DNA of 64,000 bases from assembly GCF_002764115.1 (NCBI RefSeq), contig NZ_CP017940.1, positions 62,001 through 126,000 on the forward strand. Reading direction: 5' to 3'. The position numbers and the translations under genes were made by a program. The notes beneath the pieces were generated by a model. It worked only from the letters and a program-made list of their open reading frames with translations, had not been told where the DNA came from and made no database searches. Positions 32,879-41,909 of the stretch are shown here, one piece after another (positions within the stretch are counted from its first letter, which is position 1; each line of letters opens with the position of its first letter). The stretch comes from Phyllobacterium zundukense. GTDB lineage: Bacteria; Pseudomonadota; Alphaproteobacteria; Rhizobiales; Rhizobiaceae.

Positions 32879-33703
32879 ATGGCATACAATGATTCCCGCA
32901 ACCCTTCCCAAGGCGTTTCCGAGACGAACAGCAACGCATTGCCTGCCATGCGTCAGAACCGCTTGATCGAACTCCTTCAGGAACATGGGCAAGTCACGGT
33001 TGCCGAACTCGTGGTGCTGTTCGATGTATCGCGCGACACAATCCGCCGGGATCTGGATTTGCTCGAACAACGTGGCCTTCTGGTCCGCACGCACGGCGGC
33101 GCTGTTCACAACGCCAAGCTTGTCCGGGTGGATACAACGTTCGGCCTGCGAATGGACGAGCATGTCGACGCGAAACGCCGTATCGGACAGGCTGCGGCAA
33201 ATCTGGTGCGTGACAGCGAAACTCTTATTATCAATGGCGGCTCAACGACGTGTTATTTTGCCGCCGCGCTGACGGAGCGGCGCAATCTGACGGTCGTGAC
33301 GAACAATCTGCGCTTGCCACCGATCACACCTGAACCATCTGTCAGCTCAATCCATATTATCGGCGGCACCTATTGGTCCGTCTCGCAGGTCACGATAGGG
33401 ACGATCGGATTTCCCTCAGTCTCGGGTATCAGCGCAGACTCGGCGGTCATTGGGGTTACCGGAATCTCGCCGTCCGGCATTTCAATGGGACGCCTTGAGG
33501 AAGCTACGGCGACTGCAGGTATGATCGATGTCGCGAAGCGAACCATCGTGCTCGTTGATAGCAGTAAATTCAACGTCACGGCATTTGCCAATATTGCGCC
33601 GCTTCATCGTATTCAATACGTCGTCACCGATGCGAAACCGCCAGAGGAAATAGCGGAGGCTCTCGATCAGGCGGGAGTCCAGATACTGATTTGCGAAGGC
33701 TGA
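32879..33703 (+). CDS. DeoR family transcriptional regulator
   Basis: 274 residues from ATG 32879; a shorter start at 32948 (MRQNRLIELLQEHGQVTVAE) is also possible. Winged helix with the DeoR signature VSRDTIRRDLDLLEQRGLLV, then RTHGGAVHN, and a sugar-phosphate sensing DeoRC domain (NGGSTTCYFAAALTERRNLT, VDSSKFNVTAFANI). Such repressors release DNA on binding a phosphorylated sugar. It lies between the tagatose kinase/epimerase pair and the large ABC operon and could regulate either. Phased GCAT repeats at 43.3 kb are a candidate operator. Confidence 0.9.
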   Translation: MAYNDSRNPSQGVSETNSNALPAMRQNRLIELLQEHGQVTVAELVVLFDVSRDTIRRDLDLLEQRGLLVRTHGGAVHNAKLVRVDTTFGLRMDEHVDAKRRIGQAAANLVRDSETLIINGGSTTCYFAAALTERRNLTVVTNNLRLPPITPEPSVSSIHIIGGTYWSVSQVTIGTIGFPSVSGISADSAVIGVTGISPSGISMGRLEEATATAGMIDVAKRTIVLVDSSKFNVTAFANIAPLHRIQYVVTDAKPPEEIAEALDQAGVQILICEG

Positions 33704-33743
33704 TCCCACTACGCAACTTTACCCCAATTGGTCGAACAATGTC

Positions 33744-34862
33744 CTAAGACACCCTTAATTTTTCGGCCAGGAGTGGGTGCCTGGCGAGATGGGGCAGCGC
33801 ATTTCCGTTCGCATCAAAGACATGCACAGAATCGGATTCAAAGGACAGGCGCACTGCTTCTCCAGGCTGGATTGGATTGTCACCTTCGGTCTGGACCAGG
33901 ATCATAGTCCCCCCAACATCGACGTGCAGAACGGTAAGTCCACCAAGCCGCTCAGCAATCAATGTTTGCCCGTGTAGCTCGCCCTTCGGATCGATTCGCA
34001 GATGCTCAGGCCTGATGCCGATGGTGACCTCGGCTCCTGGGGTTACCCCGCGTGGCTCCACCGGGACGTTGAGCGGGGCGCGATCGGGCAAAGTCAGTGT
34101 GACGCCCCTGGGGTCAAATTGAGCTATCTCGGCTTTCAGGAAGTTCATTTTGGGCGACCCGATGAATCCAGCGACGAAGAGATTCCTGGGATGATGATAG
34201 AGGTCGAGCGGCGATCCGACCTGTTCGATTTCGCCCGCGTTGAGGACTACGATCTTGTCCGCCATCGTCATGGCTTCGACCTGGTCATGCGTGACATAAA
34301 TCATCGTGGCATCAAGACTCTTGTGCAGGCGCATCAGTTCGATACGCATCTGGACGCGCAAAGCGGCATCAAGATTCGACAGCGGCTCATCGAACAGAAA
34401 CACCTTGGGATTGCGGACAATTGCCCGGCCAATGGCAACACGCTGCCGCTGGCCACCGGAAAGCTCCTTCGGATGACGCTGCAGCAGTGGGCCCAATTGC
34501 AGCACTTCCGCCGCAGCCTTCACCTTTGCCTCGCGTTCTGCTTTCGGTGTGCCGGCGATCTTCAATGCAAAGCCCATGTTTTCCGCAATCGTCATGTGGG
34601 GATAGAGCGCATAGGACTGGAACACCATGGCCAAGCCGCGATCGGCGGGGCCAACCTCATTGGCGCGAATGCCATCGATCAGAAGTTCACCGTCAGAAAT
34701 CTTCTCGAGCCCAGCAATCATGCGTAACAACGTCGACTTGCCGCAACCGGACGGGCCGACAAAAACGACGAATTCACGGTCTGCAACCTCGAGGTCAACG
34801 CCCTTTATCACCTGAACCGTACCGTAGGTCTTCTTGATGTCGTTCAGTGTCAGCGTTGCCAT
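33744..34862 (-). CDS. CUT1 sugar ABC transporter ATPase (UgpC/MalK type)
   Basis: 372 residues. Walker [22 protein letters not shown]-loop [19 protein letters not shown], signature [17 protein letters not shown], Walker [14 protein letters not shown], switch [14 protein letters not shown], then the C-terminal TOBE-type regulatory domain ([15 protein letters not shown]). It energises import of an oligosaccharide or sugar derivative. It is the last gene of the minus-strand operon that begins with the binding protein and two permeases 6-9 kb upstream; ATPase and permeases are separated by the catabolic genes. Confidence 0.94.
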   Translation of the reverse strand: MATLTLNDIKKTYGTVQVIKGVDLEVADREFVVFVGPSGCGKSTLLRMIAGLEKISDGELLIDGIRANEVGPADRGLAMVFQSYALYPHMTIAENMGFALKIAGTPKAEREAKVKAAAEVLQLGPLLQRHPKELSGGQRQRVAIGRAIVRNPKVFLFDEPLSNLDAALRVQMRIELMRLHKSLDATMIYVTHDQVEAMTMADKIVVLNAGEIEQVGSPLDLYHHPRNLFVAGFIGSPKMNFLKAEIAQFDPRGVTLTLPDRAPLNVPVEPRGVTPGAEVTIGIRPEHLRIDPKGELHGQTLIAERLGGLTVLHVDVGGTMILVQTEGDNPIQPGEAVRLSFESDSVHVFDANGNALPHLARHPLLAEKLRVS

Positions 34863-34871
34863 GGTTCCCTC

Positions 34872-35846
34872 CTATTGAATCGCTTCTGGTTCGGGCTTGT
34901 GCTGCCCGTTGAAGATCATGCTTGCCGCGCCAATGAGACCGGCATTGCGTCCGAGTTCGGCCGCAATGACTGGAACATCCCGATAAGCCGACATCGCGCG
35001 TTCGTTGATGACACGCTCAATACCTTCGTGCATCAGCTCAAGCAGGTTGCCGACACCGCCGCCAATGATGAGCCGTTCCGGTGAATAGAGATGCAGAAGG
35101 TTGGCAAGACCGATCCCCAACCATCGCGCCTCATCGGCAAGGAGCGACAACGCAATCTTGTCACTTTCATGCGCGGCCTGGGCAATATGATGCCCCGTAA
35201 CCGGCCCGGAACCCGCCAGTTTCTTGAGCAGGGACGCCTCGCCGGATGCAGCCAATCGAGTTGCGTCGCGCGATAGCGCCGTGCCGGAGGCCATTGCTTC
35301 CCAGCAGCCGCGTGCGCCGCAGGCACAGAGCTCATCGCTATCAGCCGCAATTGTCATGTGGCCGATTTCGGCAGCGAGGCCTCGGCGGCCGTGCAGCAAC
35401 TTGCCATCCGCAATGATGCCACCGCCGATGCCGGTCGAAACGGTCACAAAGGCCATCGATTGTGTGCCGCGCCCCGCACCGAAACGCCATTCGCCGAGCG
35501 CCGCCGTATTCGCGTCGTTCTCCAGGAGCACCGGCATTGCCAGCCGATCGCGCAGAATTGCCGCCAGAGGTACGTCACGCCAGCCATGCAATGTGGGCGG
35601 TGCAATGACCGTACCCGTTAACGGATCAAGCGGGCCAGCTGAACCAATCCCCAAGCCCATAATTGAGCAGGAACCCGCTTCCACCCGCACTTGGTCGACC
35701 AATGAGACGATTTGTGCGATGACAGCGTTCGGGCCGCCTCTCGCATCAGTAGGTGTCGCCGCGAAGGCGATCAACTGGCCATTTCTGTCGACGATAGCTG
35801 CACGCAGCTCCGTTCCACCCAAATCAATGGCGAGCGCGCAGTGCAT
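34872..35846 (-). CDS. ROK family sugar kinase
   Basis: 324 residues without an N-terminal helix-turn-helix, so a kinase rather than a ROK repressor. ATP motif LAIDLGGTELRAAIVDRNGQ, then LGIGSAGPLDPLTGTV, catalytic Asp in LENDANTAALGEW, VSTGIGGGIIADGKLLHGRR, and the zinc-type CACGARGCWEAMASG. ROK kinases phosphorylate glucose, N-acetylated sugars or related compounds. It sits 9 bases upstream of the ABC ATPase and abuts the RPE-like gene, so it probably phosphorylates the product of the pathway encoded by this operon. Confidence 0.9.
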   Translation of the reverse strand: MHCALAIDLGGTELRAAIVDRNGQLIAFAATPTDARGGPNAVIAQIVSLVDQVRVEAGSCSIMGLGIGSAGPLDPLTGTVIAPPTLHGWRDVPLAAILRDRLAMPVLLENDANTAALGEWRFGAGRGTQSMAFVTVSTGIGGGIIADGKLLHGRRGLAAEIGHMTIAADSDELCACGARGCWEAMASGTALSRDATRLAASGEASLLKKLAGSGPVTGHHIAQAAHESDKIALSLLADEARWLGIGLANLLHLYSPERLIIGGGVGNLLELMHEGIERVINERAMSAYRDVPVIAAELGRNAGLIGAASMIFNGQHKPEPEAIQ

Positions 35847-36575
35847 TTACTGTGCCGCCTCTGCAACTGGCAGCCCATGCAGCCAGCCCGTGCGAGCCTT
35901 GAGGTCCGGATCGCCAAAAGCCAACGAGCCCAGCACGACTGTTTCCGCGCCAGCAGCCCGCAGCTTTGGTACCGTCGTCTCGCGAATGCCACCGTCAGCT
36001 GCAAGACGAACATCCTCGCGGCCGGCATCCTGTAATAATCTGCGTGCGGCCAGGAGACGCGGGCAGGCCTCATCGGACAGCCCCTGTCCTTTGACGCCGA
36101 TCGCTGTACCAAGCAAGGTGATAAAGGCAACATCGTTAAGCCAGGGCTTGAGCGCTTCGACCGGTGTTTCCAGCCGCAGGACGATGCCGGCCTCGACGCC
36201 AAGCTGCTTGATCAGCGCCAATGCCTCGCCGGTTACCGTGCCGTTCTCGGCGTGAACGGTGATGAGATCAGCTCCAGCTTCCGCGAACTGGCGGATCTGT
36301 TCAAGCACGATGTCGCCTTCGACCATGAGATGGACATGCAGTGGCTTCGTCGTCAAGGCGCGGATGCGCGCCACCTGATCTGCAAAGAACAGGAAGGAGG
36401 GTGCAAAGCGCCCGTCGGCAACGTCGATATGATAGAGGTCAACGAAGGGTTCCGTGCGCGCGACATCCCGTTCGAGATTGGCAAGATCGGCTGACCACAG
36501 GGAGAATTCGCCAAGCAGGCGGTCGCGCGGCAAGGCCTTCAGCCAGTCGCGTGCAGGGGCGGTTTTCGCGGTCAT
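35847..36575 (-). CDS. Ribulose-phosphate 3-epimerase family protein
   Basis: 242 residues of the RPE/allulose-6-phosphate epimerase TIM barrel: FVDLYHIDVADGRFAPSFLF (metal His and Asp), PLHVHLMVEGDI, DLITVHAENG, DVRLAADGGIRETTVPKLRA with the catalytic Asp, and VLGSLAF. The core genome copy of rpe is normally elsewhere, so this is probably a specialised C3-epimerase acting on a ketose phosphate. It overlaps the hydrolase stop by 4 bases (ATGA) and directly abuts the ROK kinase. Confidence 0.85.
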   Translation of the reverse strand: MTAKTAPARDWLKALPRDRLLGEFSLWSADLANLERDVARTEPFVDLYHIDVADGRFAPSFLFFADQVARIRALTTKPLHVHLMVEGDIVLEQIRQFAEAGADLITVHAENGTVTGEALALIKQLGVEAGIVLRLETPVEALKPWLNDVAFITLLGTAIGVKGQGLSDEACPRLLAARRLLQDAGREDVRLAADGGIRETTVPKLRAAGAETVVLGSLAFGDPDLKARTGWLHGLPVAEAAQ

Positions 36576-37399
36576 GAAGGATGCTCCTCGGATGCAAGAA
36601 TATGTTGCAGGAAAGTGTCGAGCGCGTGGCGAAACTGGGCGACATGCAGGGGCTTCTGCGTGGCTTTTGGTGCTATTTCAACGAACTTCGCACCTGGAAT
36701 GAGAGATGCCAGCTCCCGCGCGTAAGCGATGGGATGAACGTAGTCGATCTCATGACCGATAACCAAAGCTGGGATATTGATCGCAGCAGCCTGATGGCGT
36801 GCTACGTTTGGGCCATCATTGGCGATGCCGCCAAGAAGGTCAGAGGTTATGGCAGGGTCGGAACGATCAAAGAATTTCAGCAGAGATGCAAGGTTATCGG
36901 GCGCTACCAACGCGAGATCGCGCGCCGTCGCCGACTCCGCGAAATCCTCACGCGCCATGTCAGACGACGCGGTTTTCAGCACGGCTGCAACCTCCGAGAA
37001 CGGGCGCATGTTGGTTGGTGCGGGGTCGAAAAGCCATGCAGGCCGGGCCAGCACCAACCCGACGATCCGCTCGGGATGGTAAACCGCAAGATGCAGGGCA
37101 ATCGCCGCACCCATCGAAATGCCGCCCGCAACAAAGCGGTTGATGCCCCGCGCATCGCAGGCAGCAAGGATATCAGCTGCGAACATCGAGATTGAAAATG
37201 GCCGCGCATTGCCGGGCTCCGACATGCCTTGGGCACGGCATTCGAGCGTAAGGCGGCGATAGGCGGGGCCATCAGGAAAATTTCCGGCAACTTGCGCCTC
37301 ATCGCCGCCAAGCCCATGCTGAAAGACCACCGGAAAGCCGCTGCCACTATCGAGGAGGTTGAGTTTGACGTCGTCGCGGATCAAGGTTGTCGTGCTCAT
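36572..37399 (-). CDS. Alpha/beta hydrolase
   Basis: 275 residues. Alpha/beta hydrolase fold with oxyanion HGLGG (residues 28-32), nucleophile elbow GGISMGAAIALHLAVYHPER and a late Asp/His pair (IGHEIDYVHPIAYA, QKPLHVAQFRHALDTFL). It could open a lactone formed by the neighbouring dehydrogenases, or hydrolyse an ester; the sequence alone does not decide. It is joined to both neighbours by 4-base overlaps, so it is an integral part of the sugar operon. Confidence 0.85.
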   Translation of the reverse strand: MSTTTLIRDDVKLNLLDSGSGFPVVFQHGLGGDEAQVAGNFPDGPAYRRLTLECRAQGMSEPGNARPFSISMFAADILAACDARGINRFVAGGISMGAAIALHLAVYHPERIVGLVLARPAWLFDPAPTNMRPFSEVAAVLKTASSDMAREDFAESATARDLALVAPDNLASLLKFFDRSDPAITSDLLGGIANDGPNVARHQAAAINIPALVIGHEIDYVHPIAYARELASLIPGAKFVEIAPKATQKPLHVAQFRHALDTFLQHILASEEHPS

Positions 37400-38220
37400 C
37401 GACCGGTCAGCCCATGGAGGTAGGCGGCAACGCCCGGAGCTTCATTCGCTGACAGACCGTGGGTTACCACCGCGCCTTTGAAGTCTGCGGCTTTCAGGCG
37501 CGCGACGAAATCAGCAAAATCGACCACGCCGGTGCCGGCCGTCGCAAAACTTCCATCCGGATGACGATCCTTCGCATGTGCCATGGCGATGGCTGGACCG
37601 AGGACATCGATCGCCTCGGCGATAATCCGTTGTGCTTGCAGACGATCCGCAACTTCGAACAGATTGGCCGGGTCGAGGACGATGCGAATACGCTTTGACC
37701 CGATCGCGTCGATCAATTTCTTTGCATCCTCTGACGACGTAACGACATTCGCCTGTTCGGGTTCGATGCCCAGATCGACACCCAGCAAATCGGCCATGCG
37801 GACGGCGCTTTCCATCTCGCTGATGAGATCCGACCAGGCTTCCGGCGCGGCGTTATCGGGGTGGTGTCTCCACTGATCCTCGGCATCGCGCGTACCGGTG
37901 CAAAGCGTCACCAGCGGGATATTGAGCTTGCGCGCAGCTTCGAGCAGCACCTGCAAGCGGCGTAGTCCCTCGTTCCGTACGGTTTTGTCCGGATGGATCA
38001 TGTTGTAGGTCCCGGAGAGCGCCACGAGCTTGACCCCTGACGTCTTTACCGCCTCCTCTATTGCCATGATTGTCTCGTTGGCGATCGCATCGGGCATTGC
38101 GGGCAAGCCGCAGCAGGCCATGTTGAACTGCGCACAATCGTACCCTGCCGAGCGCACTGCGTTCAGTACAGATAGAGGTTCCGTACCCGGGAAGGTCTTG
38201 GCGAAAATGCCCACCTGCAT
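37396..38220 (-). CDS. Sugar phosphate isomerase/epimerase-type TIM barrel (first)
   Basis: 274 residues of the xylose-isomerase-like (AP endonuclease 2) superfamily: VGIFAKTFPGTEPLSVLNAV, AQFNMACCGLPAMP, LVTLCTGTRDAEDQW, GVDLGIEPEQANVV (Glu ligand), RIVLDPANLFEV (Asp) and IAMAHAKDRHPDGSFA (His), the typical metal site. Relatives include inosose dehydratases, epimerases and 3-keto-sugar lyases or hydratases. It overlaps the hydrolase by 4 bases and the oxidoreductase stop by 1 base (TGATG). Confidence 0.85.
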   Translation of the reverse strand: MQVGIFAKTFPGTEPLSVLNAVRSAGYDCAQFNMACCGLPAMPDAIANETIMAIEEAVKTSGVKLVALSGTYNMIHPDKTVRNEGLRRLQVLLEAARKLNIPLVTLCTGTRDAEDQWRHHPDNAAPEAWSDLISEMESAVRMADLLGVDLGIEPEQANVVTSSEDAKKLIDAIGSKRIRIVLDPANLFEVADRLQAQRIIAEAIDVLGPAIAMAHAKDRHPDGSFATAGTGVVDFADFVARLKAADFKGAVVTHGLSANEAPGVAAYLHGLTGR

Positions 38221-39296
38221 CAGACGGCTCCGGTCATGCTGGCAACACTGACAGCCTTGCCCGTTCGAGCGGATTCGGCAATTGCGGCCATGGCGCGCAC
38301 AGAGGCAAGGCCATCCTCAATGTCAGCTCCGCGCATTGGTTTGCCGGTCAAAACGGCTTCGGCAAAACCCTCGACCTGGCGCCGGAAGAAATGTCCATCC
38401 GCGCCGAGCGGCCGGTGATATGTCGCGTCTTTCTCCGAAAATATCTCGACATCGCTCGATTTGTAGTACCAGGGATTATAGGTCTTGGCCAAAACACTGC
38501 CGTTTTCGCCGTAGAGCTGAAACCCTTCGTGCCAATCCATGCGCACGGCCACAGTCAGGTCGAGATGGCCAAGTGTGCCGTCGGCAAATTCGGTCTCGAC
38601 AAACCAGCAATAGGCTCCGAAACGTTCGAGCAATCTCGCGCGGACCTCAACAATTTCCCCGCAAAGAAAACGGGCTGTATCGACGAGATGACTGCCGTGG
38701 GCGAGCATATAGTAACGCCTGAGATCGGCCTTTGGATTGCCATGGGGCTTGCGCTGCCGATTGCTGGTGACAGGCAGCGGTTGCACTGCGTCTGTCATCG
38801 TGTAGCGATGAGTGCTGTCGCAGTACCAGGCTTTCAAGGCGAGAAGCTGGCCCATCTCGTTCTGGATGAAATCATGTGCGGCCTCGAGCCCCGGGTCGAA
38901 ACGCTTCATGTGCCCGACCTGCAGAATACGGCCCGTGCGTTTGACAACGTCACGCAGTTCCTCCACCTCCTCGACGCTGACGCCGAGCGGCTTTTCGCAG
39001 AGTACGTGCTTGCCAGCTTCGAGGGCCTTGATCGACATCGGTACATGGAAGGGATCGGAAGTGGCAACGATCACGGCTTCCACATCCGGATCGGCCAGCA
39101 TTGCCGCAAAGTCGTCAAAGGTGCGCTCAGGCTCGTATGTCGCAGCCATACGCGCCAGAAGATCGGGAGCAGCATCGCAGATTGCGTAAAGATCGGCGTT
39201 GCGTGCTTTCACGCAGGATTCCAGATGGGCGAACTGGGCTATGGGCCCGGCGCCGAGGACACCAATCCGCAGCCGGCGTTCTTGCTTTGTCAACAT
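38220..39296 (-). CDS. Gfo/Idh/MocA family oxidoreductase (operon copy)
   Basis: 358 residues. N-terminal NAD(P) Rossmann fold (LRIGVLGAGPIAQFAHLESC) with the EKP motif (HVLCEKPLGVSVEEVEELRD), and a C-terminal substrate domain with YMLAHGSHLVDTARFLCGEI and GHLDLTVAVRMDWHEGFQLY. The family oxidises or reduces sugars, inositols and 3-keto-sugars. It lies between two TIM-barrel isomerase genes, a combination seen in pathways that oxidise a sugar at C3 and then eliminate, hydrate or epimerise. Exact chemistry is inferred. Confidence 0.9.
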   Translation of the reverse strand: MLTKQERRLRIGVLGAGPIAQFAHLESCVKARNADLYAICDAAPDLLARMAATYEPERTFDDFAAMLADPDVEAVIVATSDPFHVPMSIKALEAGKHVLCEKPLGVSVEEVEELRDVVKRTGRILQVGHMKRFDPGLEAAHDFIQNEMGQLLALKAWYCDSTHRYTMTDAVQPLPVTSNRQRKPHGNPKADLRRYYMLAHGSHLVDTARFLCGEIVEVRARLLERFGAYCWFVETEFADGTLGHLDLTVAVRMDWHEGFQLYGENGSVLAKTYNPWYYKSSDVEIFSEKDATYHRPLGADGHFFRRQVEGFAEAVLTGKPMRGADIEDGLASVRAMAAIAESARTGKAVSVASMTGAV

Positions 39297-39313
39297 TTCA
39301 CAAACCTCTACTC

Positions 39314-40153
39314 TTAGGCGACCAGGCGACGCATGGTTTCACGGTTGCGGCGGACGCCTGCGGCGGGATCAGCCGCTGCCGTATCGGATTCCTCTTCAAG
39401 CACTAGCCAGCCGTTGAAGTTGGGGGCACCGGCGACGAGATCGACAATAGCTCGGGTGTCGCAAACGCCTTCACCGAGCATCGCCCATTTACCGCTGGTA
39501 TCGACATCTTTCAGATGCAGGTAGCGGACGCGGCCGAGATAGGTGCGGATGGTATCGAGAATATCCATCCTTCCGCGCAGGATGTGGCCCGTGTCCGGAA
39601 CCCATCCGATGAGCGCCGGGTCGGTCAGAGCCATGATGCGATCATAATCGGCGCGCGTTCCAAGAAGTGTATTGTGGTGGGAACTCGGATGAAGGGCCAC
39701 CTCGACGCCAGCACGTTTTCCACGTTCGCCCGCACTATTGTAGAACTCCGCTGCGACCTTGAATTTGTCATCGATCGGACCGGGATTCATGATCGTCGCG
39801 CTGCCATAGGAGAGCAGTGCTCCAGGGAATTGGACAACGAATTCCAATGCTCTGTCGACGGAAGCCAGATCGTCGGCAAGCGCCGACGGCTCGGTGAAGC
39901 CGCTGTCGCTGCCGCATGCATAGGCAACAAGGGTCAGGCCGTGAGATTTGAGCGCGCTCGCAAAGGCGGCTGGCTTGCCGAAATAATCACCAATCATCGT
40001 GTCGGTTATCTCAATGCCTGCATAGCCTGCACCTGCGATGGCGTGGAGAAGATCGTCGGGACCGCCGCTCCATTTGTTGCCCAGCATTTCCCAGGTGAAG
40101 GTCTGGCAGCCAACCTTCAACGTTTTGTTCTGGATTGACGACACGCCATTCAT
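39314..40153 (-). CDS. Sugar phosphate isomerase/epimerase-type TIM barrel (second, IolE-like)
   Basis: 279 residues from ATG 40153, which overlaps the permease stop in an ATGA; the frame continues to 40264 only inside the permease gene. KVGCQTFTWEMLGNKWSGGP and HAIAGAGYAGIEITDTMIGD at the start resemble inosose dehydratase (IolE) and its relatives. VALHPSSHHNTLLGTRADYD, IGWVPDTGHILRG and VRYLHLKDVD carry probable metal ligands. It is distinct from the other TIM barrel of the operon, so two different steps on one substrate are likely. Confidence 0.85.
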   Translation of the reverse strand: MNGVSSIQNKTLKVGCQTFTWEMLGNKWSGGPDDLLHAIAGAGYAGIEITDTMIGDYFGKPAAFASALKSHGLTLVAYACGSDSGFTEPSALADDLASVDRALEFVVQFPGALLSYGSATIMNPGPIDDKFKVAAEFYNSAGERGKRAGVEVALHPSSHHNTLLGTRADYDRIMALTDPALIGWVPDTGHILRGRMDILDTIRTYLGRVRYLHLKDVDTSGKWAMLGEGVCDTRAIVDLVAGAPNFNGWLVLEEESDTAAADPAAGVRRNRETMRRLVA

Positions 40154-40983
40154 TCCTTGACTGCTCCTTGCGTAAGCCCTTCGATGATGTGACGCTGGAA
40201 AATCAGAACCAGCGCGACCAGGGGCACGGTGACCACAACCGATGCCGCGGAAATATCGCCCCACGGCTGGTAGTAGAGATTGGTGAAATTCGCGATGCCG
40301 ACCGGGATCGTCTGATGATCAATAGTCGAGGTGAAGGCGAGCGCGAACATGAACTCGTTCCAGGCAGCGATGAAGGCGAGCAGCCCAGTGGTTACAAGGC
40401 TTGGCAGGGACATGGGCAGGATGATGCGTACCAGCAGCCCGATTGGCCCGACGCCATCCATGCGCGCTGCCTCGTCGATCTCGCGCGGCAAGGTTTCGAA
40501 GTAGCCAAACAGCACCCAGGTCACCAGGGGCAGACCAAGCGCCAGATAGGTAATGATGAGACCAAGATAGGTATCGAGCAGCCCAAGATTGGACGCGATC
40601 AGATAGAGGGGACCGACGATTGCGATTTGCGGGAACATCGAGACGGAGAGGATGAGTCCAAGAATGCCGAAGCGGTTCTTGACCTCGAGCCGTGACAAGG
40701 AGAAAGCAGCAAGCGCACCAACTACCAAGCAAAGCAGCGTGGTGAGCCCGGCCACGATGATCGAGTTCAGAATATAGTACTGGAACTGCTTGACGAAGAA
40801 CACATTGTAATAATGCTCGAAGGTCAGCGGTGAAGGCCAGAAGGAAGGCGTTTCTGCCGTCAACGCGGCATCCTGCTGCAATGACGTCAGGAATTGCCAG
40901 ATGAAGGGCCCTCCCGACCAGACGACGATCAGGATTGCGCCAGCATAGACAAACAATTTGCGGAAGGTCTCGCTGCGCATCAT
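40150..40983 (-). CDS. CUT1 sugar ABC transporter permease (MalG type)
   Basis: 277 residues from the ATGATG at 40983/40980. Six membrane helices beginning FVYAGAILIVVWSGGPFIWQ; large loop FWPSPLTFEHYYNVFFVKQF; and the EAA loop DEAARMDGVGPIGLLVRIIL that docks on the ATPase. MalG-type permeases pair with a MalF-type partner, here the gene just upstream, whose stop it overlaps by 4 bases. Confidence 0.93.
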   Translation of the reverse strand: MMRSETFRKLFVYAGAILIVVWSGGPFIWQFLTSLQQDAALTAETPSFWPSPLTFEHYYNVFFVKQFQYYILNSIIVAGLTTLLCLVVGALAAFSLSRLEVKNRFGILGLILSVSMFPQIAIVGPLYLIASNLGLLDTYLGLIITYLALGLPLVTWVLFGYFETLPREIDEAARMDGVGPIGLLVRIILPMSLPSLVTTGLLAFIAAWNEFMFALAFTSTIDHQTIPVGIANFTNLYYQPWGDISAASVVVTVPLVALVLIFQRHIIEGLTQGAVKE

Positions 40984-41909
40984 CCCTGCCTCCGCATCTG
41001 ACGTACAATGAAAAATCCGAAGCCGAGGGCGAGAAGCGCTTCCGTAATGAACATGGCCGTCGACAGTGCCGAGCCGTAGCCGAATTGCAGCGTCGAAAAC
41101 ATGGTTTTGTAGCTGAGTGTGGACAGGACTTCGGTGGAATCCCCAGGACCGCCGCCTGTCAGCACATAGACCAGGTCGAAGACACGGAAGGCATCGAGCG
41201 CACGGAAGAGACCTGCGATGAGCATGGTCGGCAGCAAGAGTGGCAGACGAATATGCCAGAACGTTTGCCAGGCATTGGTGCCATCCATATGTGCCGCCTC
41301 GATCAGCGATTTCGGAACGGTCTGGAGGCCAGCCAGAATGAGGAGTGCCATGAAGGGCGCTGTTTTCCACACGTCGGCGAAAATGATCGTGCCAAGTGCA
41401 TTGTCGACGGAGCCGTACCAGTTGACGTTCTCGCTGATCAGCCCAACGGAGCGGAGGAGATAGTTGATCAGGCCGTGCTGGCCGTCAAAGAGCCAGCCGA
41501 ACATCTTGGATGTCACGACTGTGGGCATCGCCCAGGGAACAAGCATGGCTGCGCGTACGATCGAGCGGCCCGTGAAGGGTTCGTATAGCAAGAGTGCCAT
41601 GCCAAGGCCGAGAATGGTTTCCAGCAGGGTAGAAACGAGTGTGAAATAGACCGTGTGATACCATGCGTTCCAGAATAGAGGATCGCCCCACATCGACACG
41701 TAATTCTCGAAGCCGACGAAATCCGATTGCTGCAAAGCCAGGGATGTGTTGGTGAACGAGAGCCAGAACCCGTTGATGATCGGATAGACCGACACGGTCG
41801 CCAAGGCGACGAACACCGGTACCAGAAGCAGGATCGGCGTCCATGATGCTGGCCACAAGCCGGCCCCGGTAAGGGGGCCGGCTGCGGGGGAGATGCTGCG
41901 CGTGTTCAT
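40980..41909 (-). CDS. CUT1 sugar ABC transporter permease (MalF type)
   Basis: 309 residues, six helices (ILLLVPVFVALATVSVYPII first), the conserved LVPWAMPTVVTSKMFGWLFD and the EAA loop IEAAHMDGTNAWQTFWHIRL. It forms the inner-membrane channel with the MalG-type permease. Four-base overlaps with the binding-protein gene before it and the second permease after it show one transcript. Confidence 0.94.
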   Translation of the reverse strand: MNTRSISPAAGPLTGAGLWPASWTPILLLVPVFVALATVSVYPIINGFWLSFTNTSLALQQSDFVGFENYVSMWGDPLFWNAWYHTVYFTLVSTLLETILGLGMALLLYEPFTGRSIVRAAMLVPWAMPTVVTSKMFGWLFDGQHGLINYLLRSVGLISENVNWYGSVDNALGTIIFADVWKTAPFMALLILAGLQTVPKSLIEAAHMDGTNAWQTFWHIRLPLLLPTMLIAGLFRALDAFRVFDLVYVLTGGGPGDSTEVLSTLSYKTMFSTLQFGYGSALSTAMFITEALLALGFGFFIVRQMRRQG